A stretch of DNA of 39,918 nucleotides. Origin: Bacilli bacterium (GTDB taxonomy: Bacteria; Bacillota; Bacilli; Paenibacillales; NBRC-103111). Each line of letters starts with the position of its first letter. Positions within the stretch are counted from its first letter, which is position 1. Location of the stretch: assembly GCA_028287395.1 (NCBI GenBank), contig JAQBPR010000248.1, positions 1-39,918 on the forward strand, read 5' to 3'. The notes beneath the pieces were generated by a model that was not told where the DNA came from, did no database searches, and worked only from the letters and a program-made list of their open reading frames with translations. Made by a program: the position numbers and the translations under genes. Below are positions 6,167-12,902 of the stretch, piece after piece.

Positions 6167-6355
6167 TTAATATTGGCGGTAGTAGTGGTGATGGTAGTGA
6201 TGATGGTATAGAAAAGGTTGATAATGCCCAGGATGATAATGCCCAGGATGATAGTGCCCAGGATGATAGTGCCCAGGATGACCATGATACATATGCTGAC
6301 GATCTTGATCTTGAGTTTCCCATTGTTGAGGTTGTTGAACAAATTCTTGACTCAT
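6167..6355 (-). CDS. Histidine/tyrosine-rich small protein, HPGHY repeats (possible spore-coat protein)
   Basis: 62 aa from ATG 6355 behind AAAGGGGGA, an excellent ribosome site. It starts MSQEFVQQPQQWETQDQDRQ and continues into repeats of His-Pro-Gly-His-Tyr (four clear units), then HHHYHHHYYRQY. At DNA level the repeat is a 15-bp tandem array at 6227-6286. Gln/Tyr/His-rich proteins of this size are common in Bacillales spore coats and can bind metals; that role is inferred from composition only. Overlapping frames on both strands here are produced by the repeat and are not genes. It has its own terminator. Confidence 0.65.
   Translation of the reverse strand: MSQEFVQQPQQWETQDQDRQHMYHGHPGHYHPGHYHPGHYHPGHYQPFLYHHHYHHHYYRQY
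6227..6286. repeat. Four 15-bp tandem repeats encoding HPGHY
   Basis: Units CCCAGGATGATAATG, then two of CCCAGGATGATAGTG, then CCCAGGATGACCATG, head to tail and in frame with the histidine-rich protein. Copy number may vary between strains. Confidence 0.85.
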
Positions 6356-6374
6356 GCGAATCCCCCTTTCATTG

Positions 6375-6756
6375 AATTTAATCCATACTATTCAAAGATG
6401 AGAAAAGACGGCACTTATCCCATATAAAATGGGCAAATCGTATAGAAATTGATTTAGAACTGCAGAAAGAGGAGTTTTAAACAATTCGATATAATTAACA
6501 TAGCCTTCATTTCCCTTTAAGGTTAATTTAATTATGATGGGGTATTCTTTAAATATCACCTTTTATAACAACTTACTATTTCAGATACATTCCAAAACCT
6601 CCCTAAATGCACCTATTTCATATCTCTTTGCGAGGGTAAACGCAAATGAGTTGGTGCGACCCCCCTTTTTAGTGATCGGAGCTGCTTAAGGTTATGGATC
6701 CCGAACGCCTGCCATTAGCGTTAAAATCAATCGGCAAAGCAAAAAACAAAAATCTA
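6375..6756. other. Intergenic stretch without a supported gene
   Basis: No open frame with a ribosome site was found. A GGGAGG followed by ATG on the minus strand near 6595 leads to a four-codon frame only. Around 6631-6650 there is a small inverted repeat (TTTGCG ... CGCAAA) followed by GAGTTGGTGCGACCCCCC. I cannot assign it. Confidence 0.4.
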
Positions 6757-6779
6757 ACATCGCTAATGCGGTGTTTTTT
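6757..6779 (+). terminator. Possible terminator upstream of the sigK fragment
   Basis: ACATCGC-TAAT-GCGGTGT followed by TTTTTT. It looks like a rho-independent terminator but no intact gene is visible upstream on this strand. It may be left from a lost gene. Confidence 0.55.
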
Positions 6780-6819
6780 GTTGTTCAAACCGACATAAAA
6801 TTCTGGAGGTGGGTGAGAT

Positions 6820-6984
6820 GTAGTGGCAAGAGAACGCTCTTTTGCGCTAATATGCTTTCTGCTGTGTGCGCGGGATTCATCGGAACTGAAATTGTTTGGA
6901 AGGCTGACGGCGGGAAGATCGTTCTTGATTACCTTGTAACCGATGAAGGGAATAGCAGAGCGACACGGATAAACACTTAGCGTT
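6820..6984. other. Unassigned stretch immediately before the sigK fragment
   Basis: GGAGGTGGGTGAG is an excellent ribosome site, but the ATG it serves is followed at once by TAG. A frame from an upstream stop to 6980 contains GTEIVWKADGGKIVLDYLVT and reads as protein-like. It has no start of its own and no family I can name. If the sigK fragment marks an element edge, this is where a recombinase tail or attachment-site flank would sit; I cannot show either. Confidence 0.3.
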
Positions 6985-7266
6985 AATGAGATAACTCTAA
7001 TCGACATTCTCGGAACTGAAGCAGACGATGTAGCGGATAAGGTCCAATTGAAAATTGAAAAAAGTAAAATATACCACCACTTGGACATACTGGACGCTAG
7101 GGAACAAGAAGTGATTAGAGGCAGATTCGGCTTAGAATTAGACGGAGAAGAAAGAACACAGCGAGAAATTGCCAAAACATTAGGTATCTCACGATCTTAC
7201 GTATCGAGGATTGAAAAGCGGGCATTAATGAAACTATACCACGAATTTTATAAAGTCAAAAAATAA
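6985..7266 (+). pseudogene. sigK: 3' half of sporulation sigma factor SigK (spoIIIC-like), beginning at AATGA
   Basis: From 6985 the frame reads [20 protein letters not shown], then the complete region 4 of sigma-[21 protein letters not shown] and [20 protein letters not shown] (the -35-binding helix-turn-helix), ending HEFYKVKK at a normal C-terminus. In SigK proteins this is preceded by residues ...DPIGTDKEG. Here homology stops abruptly, with TAA in frame five codons upstream, and regions 1-3 are absent. The break falls at AATGA (6985-6989). In B. subtilis, sigK is split by the skin element, with recombination in a 5-bp AATGA repeat. A TTG at 7048 has no ribosome site, so the fragment is unlikely to be translated alone. 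It is either the downstream half of a sigK gene reassembled in the mother cell or a dead copy. Confidence 0.8.
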
Positions 7267-7274
7267 ACGGCTGT

Positions 7275-7499
7275 TCATATAGTCCAAGACAAACATTCCA
7301 TGTCTGTCTAATAAGTGTGAAGAGGGTTAAAATTAATTAAACGGCGAGAAAAAGCCAATCCACGTGGAAATCAAATATATTTAGTGGGCCTGCAAGCTTT
7401 ATTAAAGACAATGGAACTAGGTCTTATGTTACATAAAATAATTCTAAAGTTGGATTAATTTTTAAAATACAATTGTATATTATAAATAAATTTGTAATT
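7275..7499. other. Intergenic stretch after the sigK fragment
   Basis: No clear terminator follows sigK. A plus-strand frame at about 7329-7460 (KANPRGNQIYLVGLQALLKT and onwards) is open but has no usual start codon or ribosome site, so I do not call it. Nothing else is recognisable. Confidence 0.35.
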
Positions 7500-7721
7500 A
7501 TGGGTATACATGAAGTATTAATATTAAGGAATTGTGTAGTGTTTCATTATTATATTGGTTATAAGGGTAATAGAATTACCTCATCGATGAGTAAAGAAGA
7601 AGCGATCATTCAATTACTTCAGATGAGTAAGGATTTTAGAGGTTTATGTATATTAATTTATGATGATAATGATAAACTCCGCGGTCAGATACCTAGAAAA
7701 AAGCCGCTTAATGAATCATAA
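7500..7721 (+). CDS. Hypothetical small protein
   Basis: About 73 aa from ATG 7500, or 82 aa from TTG 7473; neither has a convincing ribosome site. The sequence includes VLILRNCVVFHYYIGYKGNR and SMSKEEAIIQLLQMSKDFRG and is AT-rich. The beta-rich first half and helical middle look like a folded protein. No family recognised; may not be translated. Confidence 0.35.
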   Translation: MGIHEVLILRNCVVFHYYIGYKGNRITSSMSKEEAIIQLLQMSKDFRGLCILIYDDNDKLRGQIPRKKPLNES

Positions 7722-7898
7722 ATCGCAATTTTTCCCGATAAAAAGCGAATGGTTCGAGTTAATATTTAATTCTTGGAGAAAATCTCGGAGCCAACGAAAA
7801 GCGGGTTTGTTTTCCCAGAGAGAGGATAATTCAACAAATGAAAGACCTTTTTCATTGGATCCATCTCTAGAAATCCCCTTTATCGGTGCTGTTGCCAT
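7716..7898 (-). CDS. Hypothetical 60-aa protein downstream of the CheY-like gene
   Basis: The ATG at 7898 comes 3 nt after the CheY-like stop at 7902, in the same direction, so translational coupling is possible. The upstream AAGAG is a weak ribosome site. The sequence MATAPIKGISRDGSNEKGLS, FVELSSLWENKPAFRWLRDF is polar and helical with several Trp/Phe. It is not a family I know. Confidence is limited because the opposite strand is also open. Confidence 0.35.
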   Translation of the reverse strand: MATAPIKGISRDGSNEKGLSFVELSSLWENKPAFRWLRDFLQELNINSNHSLFIGKNCDL

Positions 7899-7901
7899 CT
7901 C

Positions 7902-8264
7902 TTATTTATTTAAAGCTGTTAAAATGGATTCTTTTACACGTGCTTTTTCGAACGGTTTGACGATGAAATCCCTTGCACCAGCTGTAATCGCATTAAGTAC
8001 GATTCTTTGTTGTCCTACAGCAGAACACATAATAATTCTTGCCTCTGGAAAGAGCTTTAGAATATGAGTTACGGCAGTATATCCATCCATGTCTGGCATT
8101 GTAATATCCATTGTCACCAAATCCGGAAGATATTGCGTATACAGCTCGATGGCTTCTACTCCAGTCGAGGCTTCACATACAACCTCTAAACCCATTTCTT
8201 CTATAATATTTTTCAACATAGTTCTCATGAAGATTGCATCATCTACAATCATAATCCTTGACAT
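7902..8264 (-). CDS. CheY-like single-domain response regulator
   Basis: 120 aa, a complete receiver domain and nothing else. Seen: acidic pair DD at residues 8-9, phosphoacceptor Asp in VTMDITMPDMDG (about 54), conserved Ser/Thr in IIMCSA (about 82) and Lys in FIVKPF (about 104). It is closer to Bacillus CheY than to Spo0F. Start ATG 8264 follows GGAGGAAG at 6 nt. There is no kinase or chemotaxis gene beside it. It may act in motility or as an orphan phosphorelay protein. The neighbours are spore genes; the partner cannot be read from the sequence. Confidence 0.9.
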   Translation of the reverse strand: MSRIMIVDDAIFMRTMLKNIIEEMGLEVVCEASTGVEAIELYTQYLPDLVTMDITMPDMDGYTAVTHILKLFPEARIIMCSAVGQQRIVLNAITAGARDFIVKPFEKARVKESILTALNK

Positions 8265-8458
8265 TTTACTTCCTCCTGTTATGCATAGCTAAACATAATT
8301 TAAGCATTTTATTAATTCTATTTTGCATGAACAAATTCCTTCCCCGTACTAAATTTTTTCGTAAAATAGGCATTTATCCCATTTTGTTTTAAGCTTAATG
8401 CATAGTATAGTTAGAAACTTATTCGCTTTTATTTACGATGAACAGGAGAGATATGCTG

Positions 8459-8536
8459 ATGACGATTTATAAAGATATGATCCTCATTCTTGTTTTATTT
8501 ATTTTGTTGATCTTCCTCATTTTTTTAGTTTTGTAA
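8459..8536 (+). CDS. 25-aa hydrophobic membrane microprotein (YjcZ-like style)
   Basis: ATG 8459 has AGGAG about 10 nt upstream (an in-frame ATG at 8453 is too close to it). The peptide is MTIYKDMILILVLFILLIFL, then IFLVL and a stop, so nearly all of it is one membrane helix. A terminator follows 19 bp later. The VLFILLI core resembles the tail of small sporulation-induced YjcZ/SscA-type peptides of Bacillales, but the Gly/Tyr-rich head is missing, so the relation is only suggestive. It is divergent from the CheY-like gene and convergent with the DUF1657 gene. Confidence 0.55.
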   Translation: MTIYKDMILILVLFILLIFLIFLVL

Positions 8537-8554
8537 GCTCTGTAAAAGCAAATA

Positions 8555-8590
8555 AAAACAGCCATTCGCTTAAAGCGGTGGCTGTTTTCT
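8555..8590. terminator. Bidirectional terminator between the microprotein and DUF1657 genes
   Basis: AAAACAGCCATTCGCT pairs with AGCGGTGGCTGTTTT around a three-base loop, with T-runs on both strands. It serves the 25-aa gene on the plus strand and the DUF1657 gene on the minus strand. Confidence 0.85.
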
Positions 8591-8604
8591 TAATTCAAGT
8601 ACCT

Positions 8605-8811
8605 TTAGAATCCTTTAAATTGGGGTTCTTCATTTTCAATTTGTCCGATTCTTGAACTAACTTGATCGACAATTTGTTGGGTGGAATATGAAGCATTTTC
8701 AAATAACGTTTTGGCTTCCTGGTTTTGAGTATTCAAAGCAAATTGTTCAAGGCTTGCCTGTGCGCTCTTCAAGGAGGCCAAGCAAGTCTTTACCTGTGTA
8801 GCTACAGTCAT
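8605..8811 (-). CDS. DUF1657 spore-associated protein
   Basis: 68 aa, MTVATQVKTCLASLKSAQAS, LEQFALNTQNQEAKTLFENA, ending EEPQFKGF. This is a full-length DUF1657 protein: an all-helical small domain found beside spoVA clusters in spore formers. The C-terminal part of the next gene (8968-9828) carries the same kind of domain. GGAAGTG precedes ATG 8811. Upstream on the minus strand, CATACTA at 8835-8841 matches the sigma-G/sigma-F -10 exactly, with a poor -35, so forespore expression is likely. The molecular role is unknown. Confidence 0.85.
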   Translation of the reverse strand: MTVATQVKTCLASLKSAQASLEQFALNTQNQEAKTLFENASYSTQQIVDQVSSRIGQIENEEPQFKGF

Positions 8812-8834
8812 CTATAACACTTCCTCTCTTTTAT

Positions 8835-8866
8835 TTAGTATGAACCTGGATTACCTCGTCTAATAT
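8835..8866 (-). promoter_or_regulatory. Sigma-G/F-like promoter of the DUF1657 gene
   Basis: Minus strand ATATTA, 18 nt, CATACTA. The -10 is a perfect match to the forespore consensus; the -35 matches TGAATA at only three of six positions. It lies 24 nt before the start codon. Confidence 0.45.
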
Positions 8867-8967
8867 GTCCTTTTTGATCAAAATTCATGTAAAAAGATTA
8901 ACTAATAAATTTGTATGGTTTAGTAAATAATTTGGTTGAAGCTTGAAGAGAAAGGGTCGATGCTCAA

Positions 8968-9828
8968 GTGCAGGATTGGATGCCCATATTTTTTCGCTCG
9001 CTTGGAGCGATCGTTATGCTTTTTTTAATCACACGGCTATTGGGTAAAAAACAAATTTCACAGTTAACTTTGTTTGAGTATGTAGTAGGCATTACACTTG
9101 GTGAGCTTGCTGGGTTTATGTCAACCGATATTGAGGCAAATTATGTTCACGGCATCGTCGCTCTTGTGACATGGTTCTTATTTGCCTATATTTTAGAAAT
9201 AGTCACTCTAAAAAGCTTAATTTTGCGTCATTGGTTCGAAGGACGCGGCACCGTTATGGTCAAAGATGGAAAAGTGCTGGAAGATAATTTGAAAAAAGAA
9301 AAATACACTGGCGATGAACTGATGGAATCGTTACGAACCAAAAATGTTTTTAATCTCGCGGATGTGGAATTTGCCATTTTGGAAGCGAGCGGGGATTTGA
9401 ATGTTCTTTTGAAAAAGGAAAACCAACCTTTAACTCCCAAGCATTTAGGAATCAAAATCGCCCCTGAGCAGGAACCGCAAATGGTTATTAACGATGGAGA
9501 GATCATGGATGAACCTTTAGCGACAATGGGGTTAAATAGAAAATGGCTGAAAACGGAATTGGAGAAAACAGGCATCCCACTTGAAAATATATTTCTTGGG
9601 CAGGTGGATTCTTATGGAGAATTATTTTTGGATTTATATGATGATCAATTGAAGCTGCCTCAATCGCAAAACAAAGCCATTTTATTAGCAACTTTGAAAA
9701 AGTGCGAAGCGGATCTGGAATTATTTGGATTAGCCACTAAAAATAAAGCGGCTCGAAAGATGTACGCACACTGTGTAACTGAAATGAAGAAACTTCTTTA
9801 TGAATTAACCCCCATCTTAAAAAGATAA
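8968..9828 (+). CDS. DUF421 (YetF-type) membrane protein with C-terminal DUF1657 domain
   Basis: 286 aa starting at GTG 8968 (AAAGGG 12 nt upstream; ATG 8980 is an alternative). Three membrane segments lie within residues about 5-80. The DUF421 soluble domain follows (about 85-215; note EGRGTVMVKDGKVLEDNLKK and LRTKNVFNLADVEFAILEAS). Residues about 225-286 are a DUF1657-like helical module (LATLKKCEADLELFGLATKN). Such fusions are typical of spoVA-associated YetF proteins in Bacillales spores, where they are placed in the spore inner membrane. It lies 65 bp upstream of spoVAC and is probably cotranscribed in the forespore. Confidence 0.9.
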   Translation: MQDWMPIFFRSLGAIVMLFLITRLLGKKQISQLTLFEYVVGITLGELAGFMSTDIEANYVHGIVALVTWFLFAYILEIVTLKSLILRHWFEGRGTVMVKDGKVLEDNLKKEKYTGDELMESLRTKNVFNLADVEFAILEASGDLNVLLKKENQPLTPKHLGIKIAPEQEPQMVINDGEIMDEPLATMGLNRKWLKTELEKTGIPLENIFLGQVDSYGELFLDLYDDQLKLPQSQNKAILLATLKKCEADLELFGLATKNKAARKMYAHCVTEMKKLLYELTPILKR

Positions 9829-9893
9829 CTCAGCTAAAGCTAAGATGATGCTTACGATGAAAGCTTTCCAAGGAAAGCTTTAAGGAGGGCCAC

Positions 9894-10370
9894 ATGGCGG
9901 ATAAAATGAAAAAGAAATTGACGCAAACTCAACAGGATTACCAATTAATCGCTAAGAATAATGAACCGCCGCGTCCAGTAATGCTAAACTGTCTGCGCGC
10001 TTTTCTGGTAGGCGGTTTTATTTGCTTGATCGGGGAAGGTTTAATGCTGATGTTTGAAAAATGCTTTAATTTCACAAATAAAACAGCGGGTAATCCAACG
10101 GTTGCAGTGCTTATTTTAATTTCTGTCATTCTCACCTCCCTTGGTGTATATGATCGCATCGCTCAGTGGGCTGGGGCAGGCTCTGCTGTACCCGTTACCG
10201 GCTTTGCTAATTCACTTTGTTCTGCCGCTATAGAGCATCGCAGTGAAGGTTTGGTTTTAGGCGTAGGCGGCAACATGTTTAAACTTGCCGGCTCCGTGAT
10301 TGTTTTTGGTACGGTTGCCGCATTTATCATCGGTTTGCTTCGTTTGATTTTTACAGGAGGAGGAGCTTGA
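9894..10370 (+). CDS. spoVAC: Stage V sporulation protein AC
   Basis: 158 aa, start ATG 9894 behind AAGGAGG. A polar N-terminus (MKKKLTQTQQDYQLIAKNNE) with the NEPPRPVMLNCLRAFLVGG signature is followed by about four membrane helices. SpoVAC is a mechanosensitive-type channel protein of the spore inner membrane that helps move Ca-dipicolinate during sporulation and germination. The SpoVAC/AE-type phrase GAGSAVPVTGFANSLCSAAI (about 100-119) is present. The stop is separated by one base from spoVAD. Confidence 0.95.
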   Translation: MADKMKKKLTQTQQDYQLIAKNNEPPRPVMLNCLRAFLVGGFICLIGEGLMLMFEKCFNFTNKTAGNPTVAVLILISVILTSLGVYDRIAQWAGAGSAVPVTGFANSLCSAAIEHRSEGLVLGVGGNMFKLAGSVIVFGTVAAFIIGLLRLIFTGGGA

Positions 10371-10371
10371 T

Positions 10372-11388
10372 ATGCTGCAAGGACATCAAAGCTGGCTTTT
10401 TAATAATAAACCTGTCATTTTAGCAACAGCTACAGTGGTTGGACCGGAAGAGGGCAATGGACCGTTAGCTGATGATTTCGATATTATTCATGGCGATTTA
10501 ACTATGGGGGAGGACACCTGGGAGAAGGGTGAAAAGAAATTGATGGAGGAAGCTGCCAAGCTTTCTATTGAATCCGCAGGTATTACGAAGGAGCATGTAA
10601 AGTTTTACATAGGCGGAGACTTAATGAATCAAATCATCAGCAGCAGCTTCGCTGCAAGAACACTTGCGATTCCCTATATTGGCGTATTCGGAGCTTGCTC
10701 TACTTCGATGGAAAGCTTGGCACTTGCGTCTCTCATTGTTAACTCAGGAGGGGCAGATTACTGTTTGGCTGGGACCTGCAGTCATAATTGCTCTGTGGAG
10801 AAGCAGTTTCGCTATCCAACGGAATACGGCTCGCAAAAGCCGCCTACAGCACAATTTACAATAACGGGCGCTGGAGCGGCAATTGTTGCCAAGACAGGAA
10901 AGGGTCCTGTTGTAACCCGAGCTACAATCGGACGTGTCATCGATATGGGGATTAAAGATCCGTTTAATATGGGGGCGGCGATGGCCCCTGCTGCAGTGGA
11001 TACGATAGAAGCACATTTTCGTGATTTTCAATTGGATGTTTCGCATTATGATTTAATCGTAACGGGCGACTTGGCAAGCGTTGGGCATAGTATCGCGAAG
11101 GAATTGTTTGAAAAACATCAATTTCCTATTGAGAAGACTACCTTTAGCGATTGTGGACTAATGATTTATGATTTGAAAAAACAGCCTGTACAAGCAGGCG
11201 GGAGCGGCTGTGGGTGTTCGGCAGTCGTCACTTATGGGCATTTACTCAAGAAGTTGAAGACGGGGGAGCTTAAACGTATCCTCGTGGTCGCGACGGGCGC
11301 GCTTTTATCGCCGCTTTCATTTCAACAAGGGGAAAGCATTCCATGTATTGCTCATGCCGTGGCTATTGAGAATAGGGAGGGATCTTAA
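10372..11388 (+). CDS. spoVAD: Stage V sporulation protein AD
   Basis: 338 aa, about the usual length, with a thiolase-like fold. Recognisable blocks are [20 protein letters not shown] near the start, [20 protein letters not shown] (about 103-122, the cysteine region of the thiolase fold), and [17 protein letters not shown] (about 279-295). It is a peripheral spore inner-membrane protein that binds dipicolinic acid and works with SpoVAC and SpoVAE. Start ATG 10372 follows GGAGGAGGA at the 3' end of spoVAC; coupled translation is likely. Confidence 0.95.
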   Translation: MLQGHQSWLFNNKPVILATATVVGPEEGNGPLADDFDIIHGDLTMGEDTWEKGEKKLMEEAAKLSIESAGITKEHVKFYIGGDLMNQIISSSFAARTLAIPYIGVFGACSTSMESLALASLIVNSGGADYCLAGTCSHNCSVEKQFRYPTEYGSQKPPTAQFTITGAGAAIVAKTGKGPVVTRATIGRVIDMGIKDPFNMGAAMAPAAVDTIEAHFRDFQLDVSHYDLIVTGDLASVGHSIAKELFEKHQFPIEKTTFSDCGLMIYDLKKQPVQAGGSGCGCSAVVTYGHLLKKLKTGELKRILVVATGALLSPLSFQQGESIPCIAHAVAIENREGS

Positions 11389-11390
11389 CG

Positions 11391-11753
11391 ATGGAAACAG
11401 CAATGAATTTTGTTTGGGCATTCGTCATCGGCGGAGCGATCTGCGTCATCGGTCAGTTGTGCATGGATATAGGCAAATTAACTCCCGCTCATACAATGAG
11501 TTCACTCGTAGTCCTTGGAGCTATCGTAGATGGGCTAGGCTGGTACGATCCCCTTATCCGTTTTGCCGGAGCCGGAGCAACGGTCCCGATTACAAGCTTT
11601 GGTAATGCGCTGGTCCATGGAGCAGTTGAAGAAATCAATCGAGACGGCTGGATTGGCATTATCACCGGAATATTCGAAGTAACAAGCGCAGGTATTTCGT
11701 CAGCGATAATATTCTCATTTTTAGCTGCTTTGGTGTTCAAACCTAAAGGCTAA
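11391..11753 (+). CDS. spoVAE: Stage V sporulation protein AE (SpoVAEb type)
   Basis: 120 aa of mostly membrane helices: residues about 5-25, 35-55, 60-80 and 92-115. The motif [20 protein letters not shown] (about 63-82) is the counterpart of the one in SpoVAC, and the two are related proteins. Start ATG 11391 comes 2 nt after the spoVAD stop, with GGGAGGG upstream. It completes the spoVAC-AD-AE set; no spoVAA, AB or AF gene is present, as expected of the second, accessory type of spoVA cluster. A strong terminator follows. Confidence 0.95.
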   Translation: METAMNFVWAFVIGGAICVIGQLCMDIGKLTPAHTMSSLVVLGAIVDGLGWYDPLIRFAGAGATVPITSFGNALVHGAVEEINRDGWIGIITGIFEVTSAGISSAIIFSFLAALVFKPKG

Positions 11754-11772
11754 TCATAGTGAAGCTAAACCC

Positions 11773-11823
11773 AAAGACTTTTGTTGAAATGATGAAGCTC
11801 ATCATTTCAGTAAAAGTCTTTTA
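11773..11823 (+). terminator. Strong terminator after the spoVA cluster
   Basis: AAAGACTTTT-gt-TGAAATGATGA, a short loop, and the complementary arm in register, about 21 pairs in all with one internal mismatch pair. The arm ends in CTTTT. Confidence 0.85.
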
Positions 11824-11942
11824 TTTATAATTTAGTAGGAAGTAAAGTGTAGATTATTCCAATTTAAAAGATTCACTGTATTTATGTTCCTAAATCTTGT
11901 AAAATTAAAATTGAGGCATATATTCGAGGAGGAGTCAGCATT

Positions 11943-12899
11943 ATGGTCCATACTAACGAAGATTCATTGATTGTTAGACAACTTAGAACGAATTTAGAAA
12001 GTTGTTTGTTGGGGAAAAATGATGAAATTGTGCTGCTGTTAACCGCATTTTTGGCAGGAGGTCATGTACTTCTTGAAGATGTTCCGGGAACTGGGAAAAC
12101 AAATTTGATCAAATCGTTGGCTAGATCAATTGATGGCCAATTTCGACGCATTCAATGTAATCCCGATCTGCTTCCTTCAGATATAACAGGGGTTTCCATC
12201 TACCACCCCAAAAATGAAACGTTTATTTTTCGTCCAGGTCCTGTCATGACGAATATTCTACTAGCGGATGAAATCAATCGGGCTACTACCAAAACACAGT
12301 CCGCTTTATTGGAAGCGATGGAAGAGCATTTTGTGACTGTGGACGGTGAAAGCTATGAATTGCCAATCCCGTTTCTATTGATGGCAACCCAAAATCCAAT
12401 TGATTTTGAAGGAACCTATACCTTGCCGGAAGCCCAGTTGGATCGTTTCATGATGAAATTCAGCCTAGGCTATCCTGATGAAGCAGCGGAAAATAAAATG
12501 GCTTTAACACAAAGCGTGTCCCGTCCTTTAGATGCTTTGGAAGCGGTTGCGACAGTGGAACAAATCAACCATTTACAGCAAAAAGTGAAGGAAGTTCATA
12601 TTGATGATGCCGTGGTGGAGTATACTGTTAATTTGACGCGGAAAACGCGTGAAACATCGACTGTATTTCTGGGGGCAAGTCCGAGAGCGACATTAGCCTT
12701 GGTACAAGCAGCTAAAGCATATGCGTTTATCCAAGAAAGAGATTATGTGATTCCAGATGATATTAAATATTTGACGCCTTTTGTATTGGGACATCGTATT
12801 TTATTACAATCCGAAGCGCGGATGCAAGGGATGACGATTCATTCCGTCCTTGAATCTGTGATGAAGCAGGTTAGAGTACCCGTTCGATTGGAGCGATAA
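11943..12899 (+). CDS. MoxR-family AAA+ ATPase
   Basis: 318 aa with GAGGAGGAG before ATG 11943. Walker A is VPGTGKTN (about 47-54), Walker B ILLADEINRA (about 104-113), and the sensor region ATQNPIDFEGTYTLPEAQLD is diagnostic of MoxR proteins. A C-terminal lid domain follows. MoxR ATPases act as chaperones for assembling or activating partner proteins, commonly von Willebrand or DUF58 proteins encoded next door. The DUF58 gene starts 4 nt after this stop and the transglutaminase gene follows, a widespread three-gene set in Bacillales whose exact substrate is unknown. Confidence 0.95.
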   Translation: MVHTNEDSLIVRQLRTNLESCLLGKNDEIVLLLTAFLAGGHVLLEDVPGTGKTNLIKSLARSIDGQFRRIQCNPDLLPSDITGVSIYHPKNETFIFRPGPVMTNILLADEINRATTKTQSALLEAMEEHFVTVDGESYELPIPFLLMATQNPIDFEGTYTLPEAQLDRFMMKFSLGYPDEAAENKMALTQSVSRPLDALEAVATVEQINHLQQKVKEVHIDDAVVEYTVNLTRKTRETSTVFLGASPRATLALVQAAKAYAFIQERDYVIPDDIKYLTPFVLGHRILLQSEARMQGMTIHSVLESVMKQVRVPVRLER

Positions 12900-12902
12900 T
12901 CT

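Noticed and set aside
6082-6427. Several overlapping frames around the His-rich gene
   Set aside because: The 15-bp repeat keeps several frames open on both strands; only the frame with a strong ribosome site and terminator (6167-6355) is supported.
6625-6680. GC-rich stretch TTTGCG...CGCAAATGAGTTGGTGCGACC, resembling the leader or repeat-like sequence next to CRISPR arrays
   Set aside because: There are no repeats with spacers after it and no cas genes nearby. The likeness is only to short sequence fragments.
6771-6980. Frame containing GTEIVWKADGGKIVLDYLVT as a recombinase C-terminus
   Set aside because: It has no start codon with a ribosome site and no recognisable recombinase motif, so I describe it as unassigned.
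7660-8067. Plus-strand frame opposite the CheY-like gene
   Set aside because: It covers the 3' end of the receiver domain on the other strand and is best explained as antisense open frame; there is no ribosome site.
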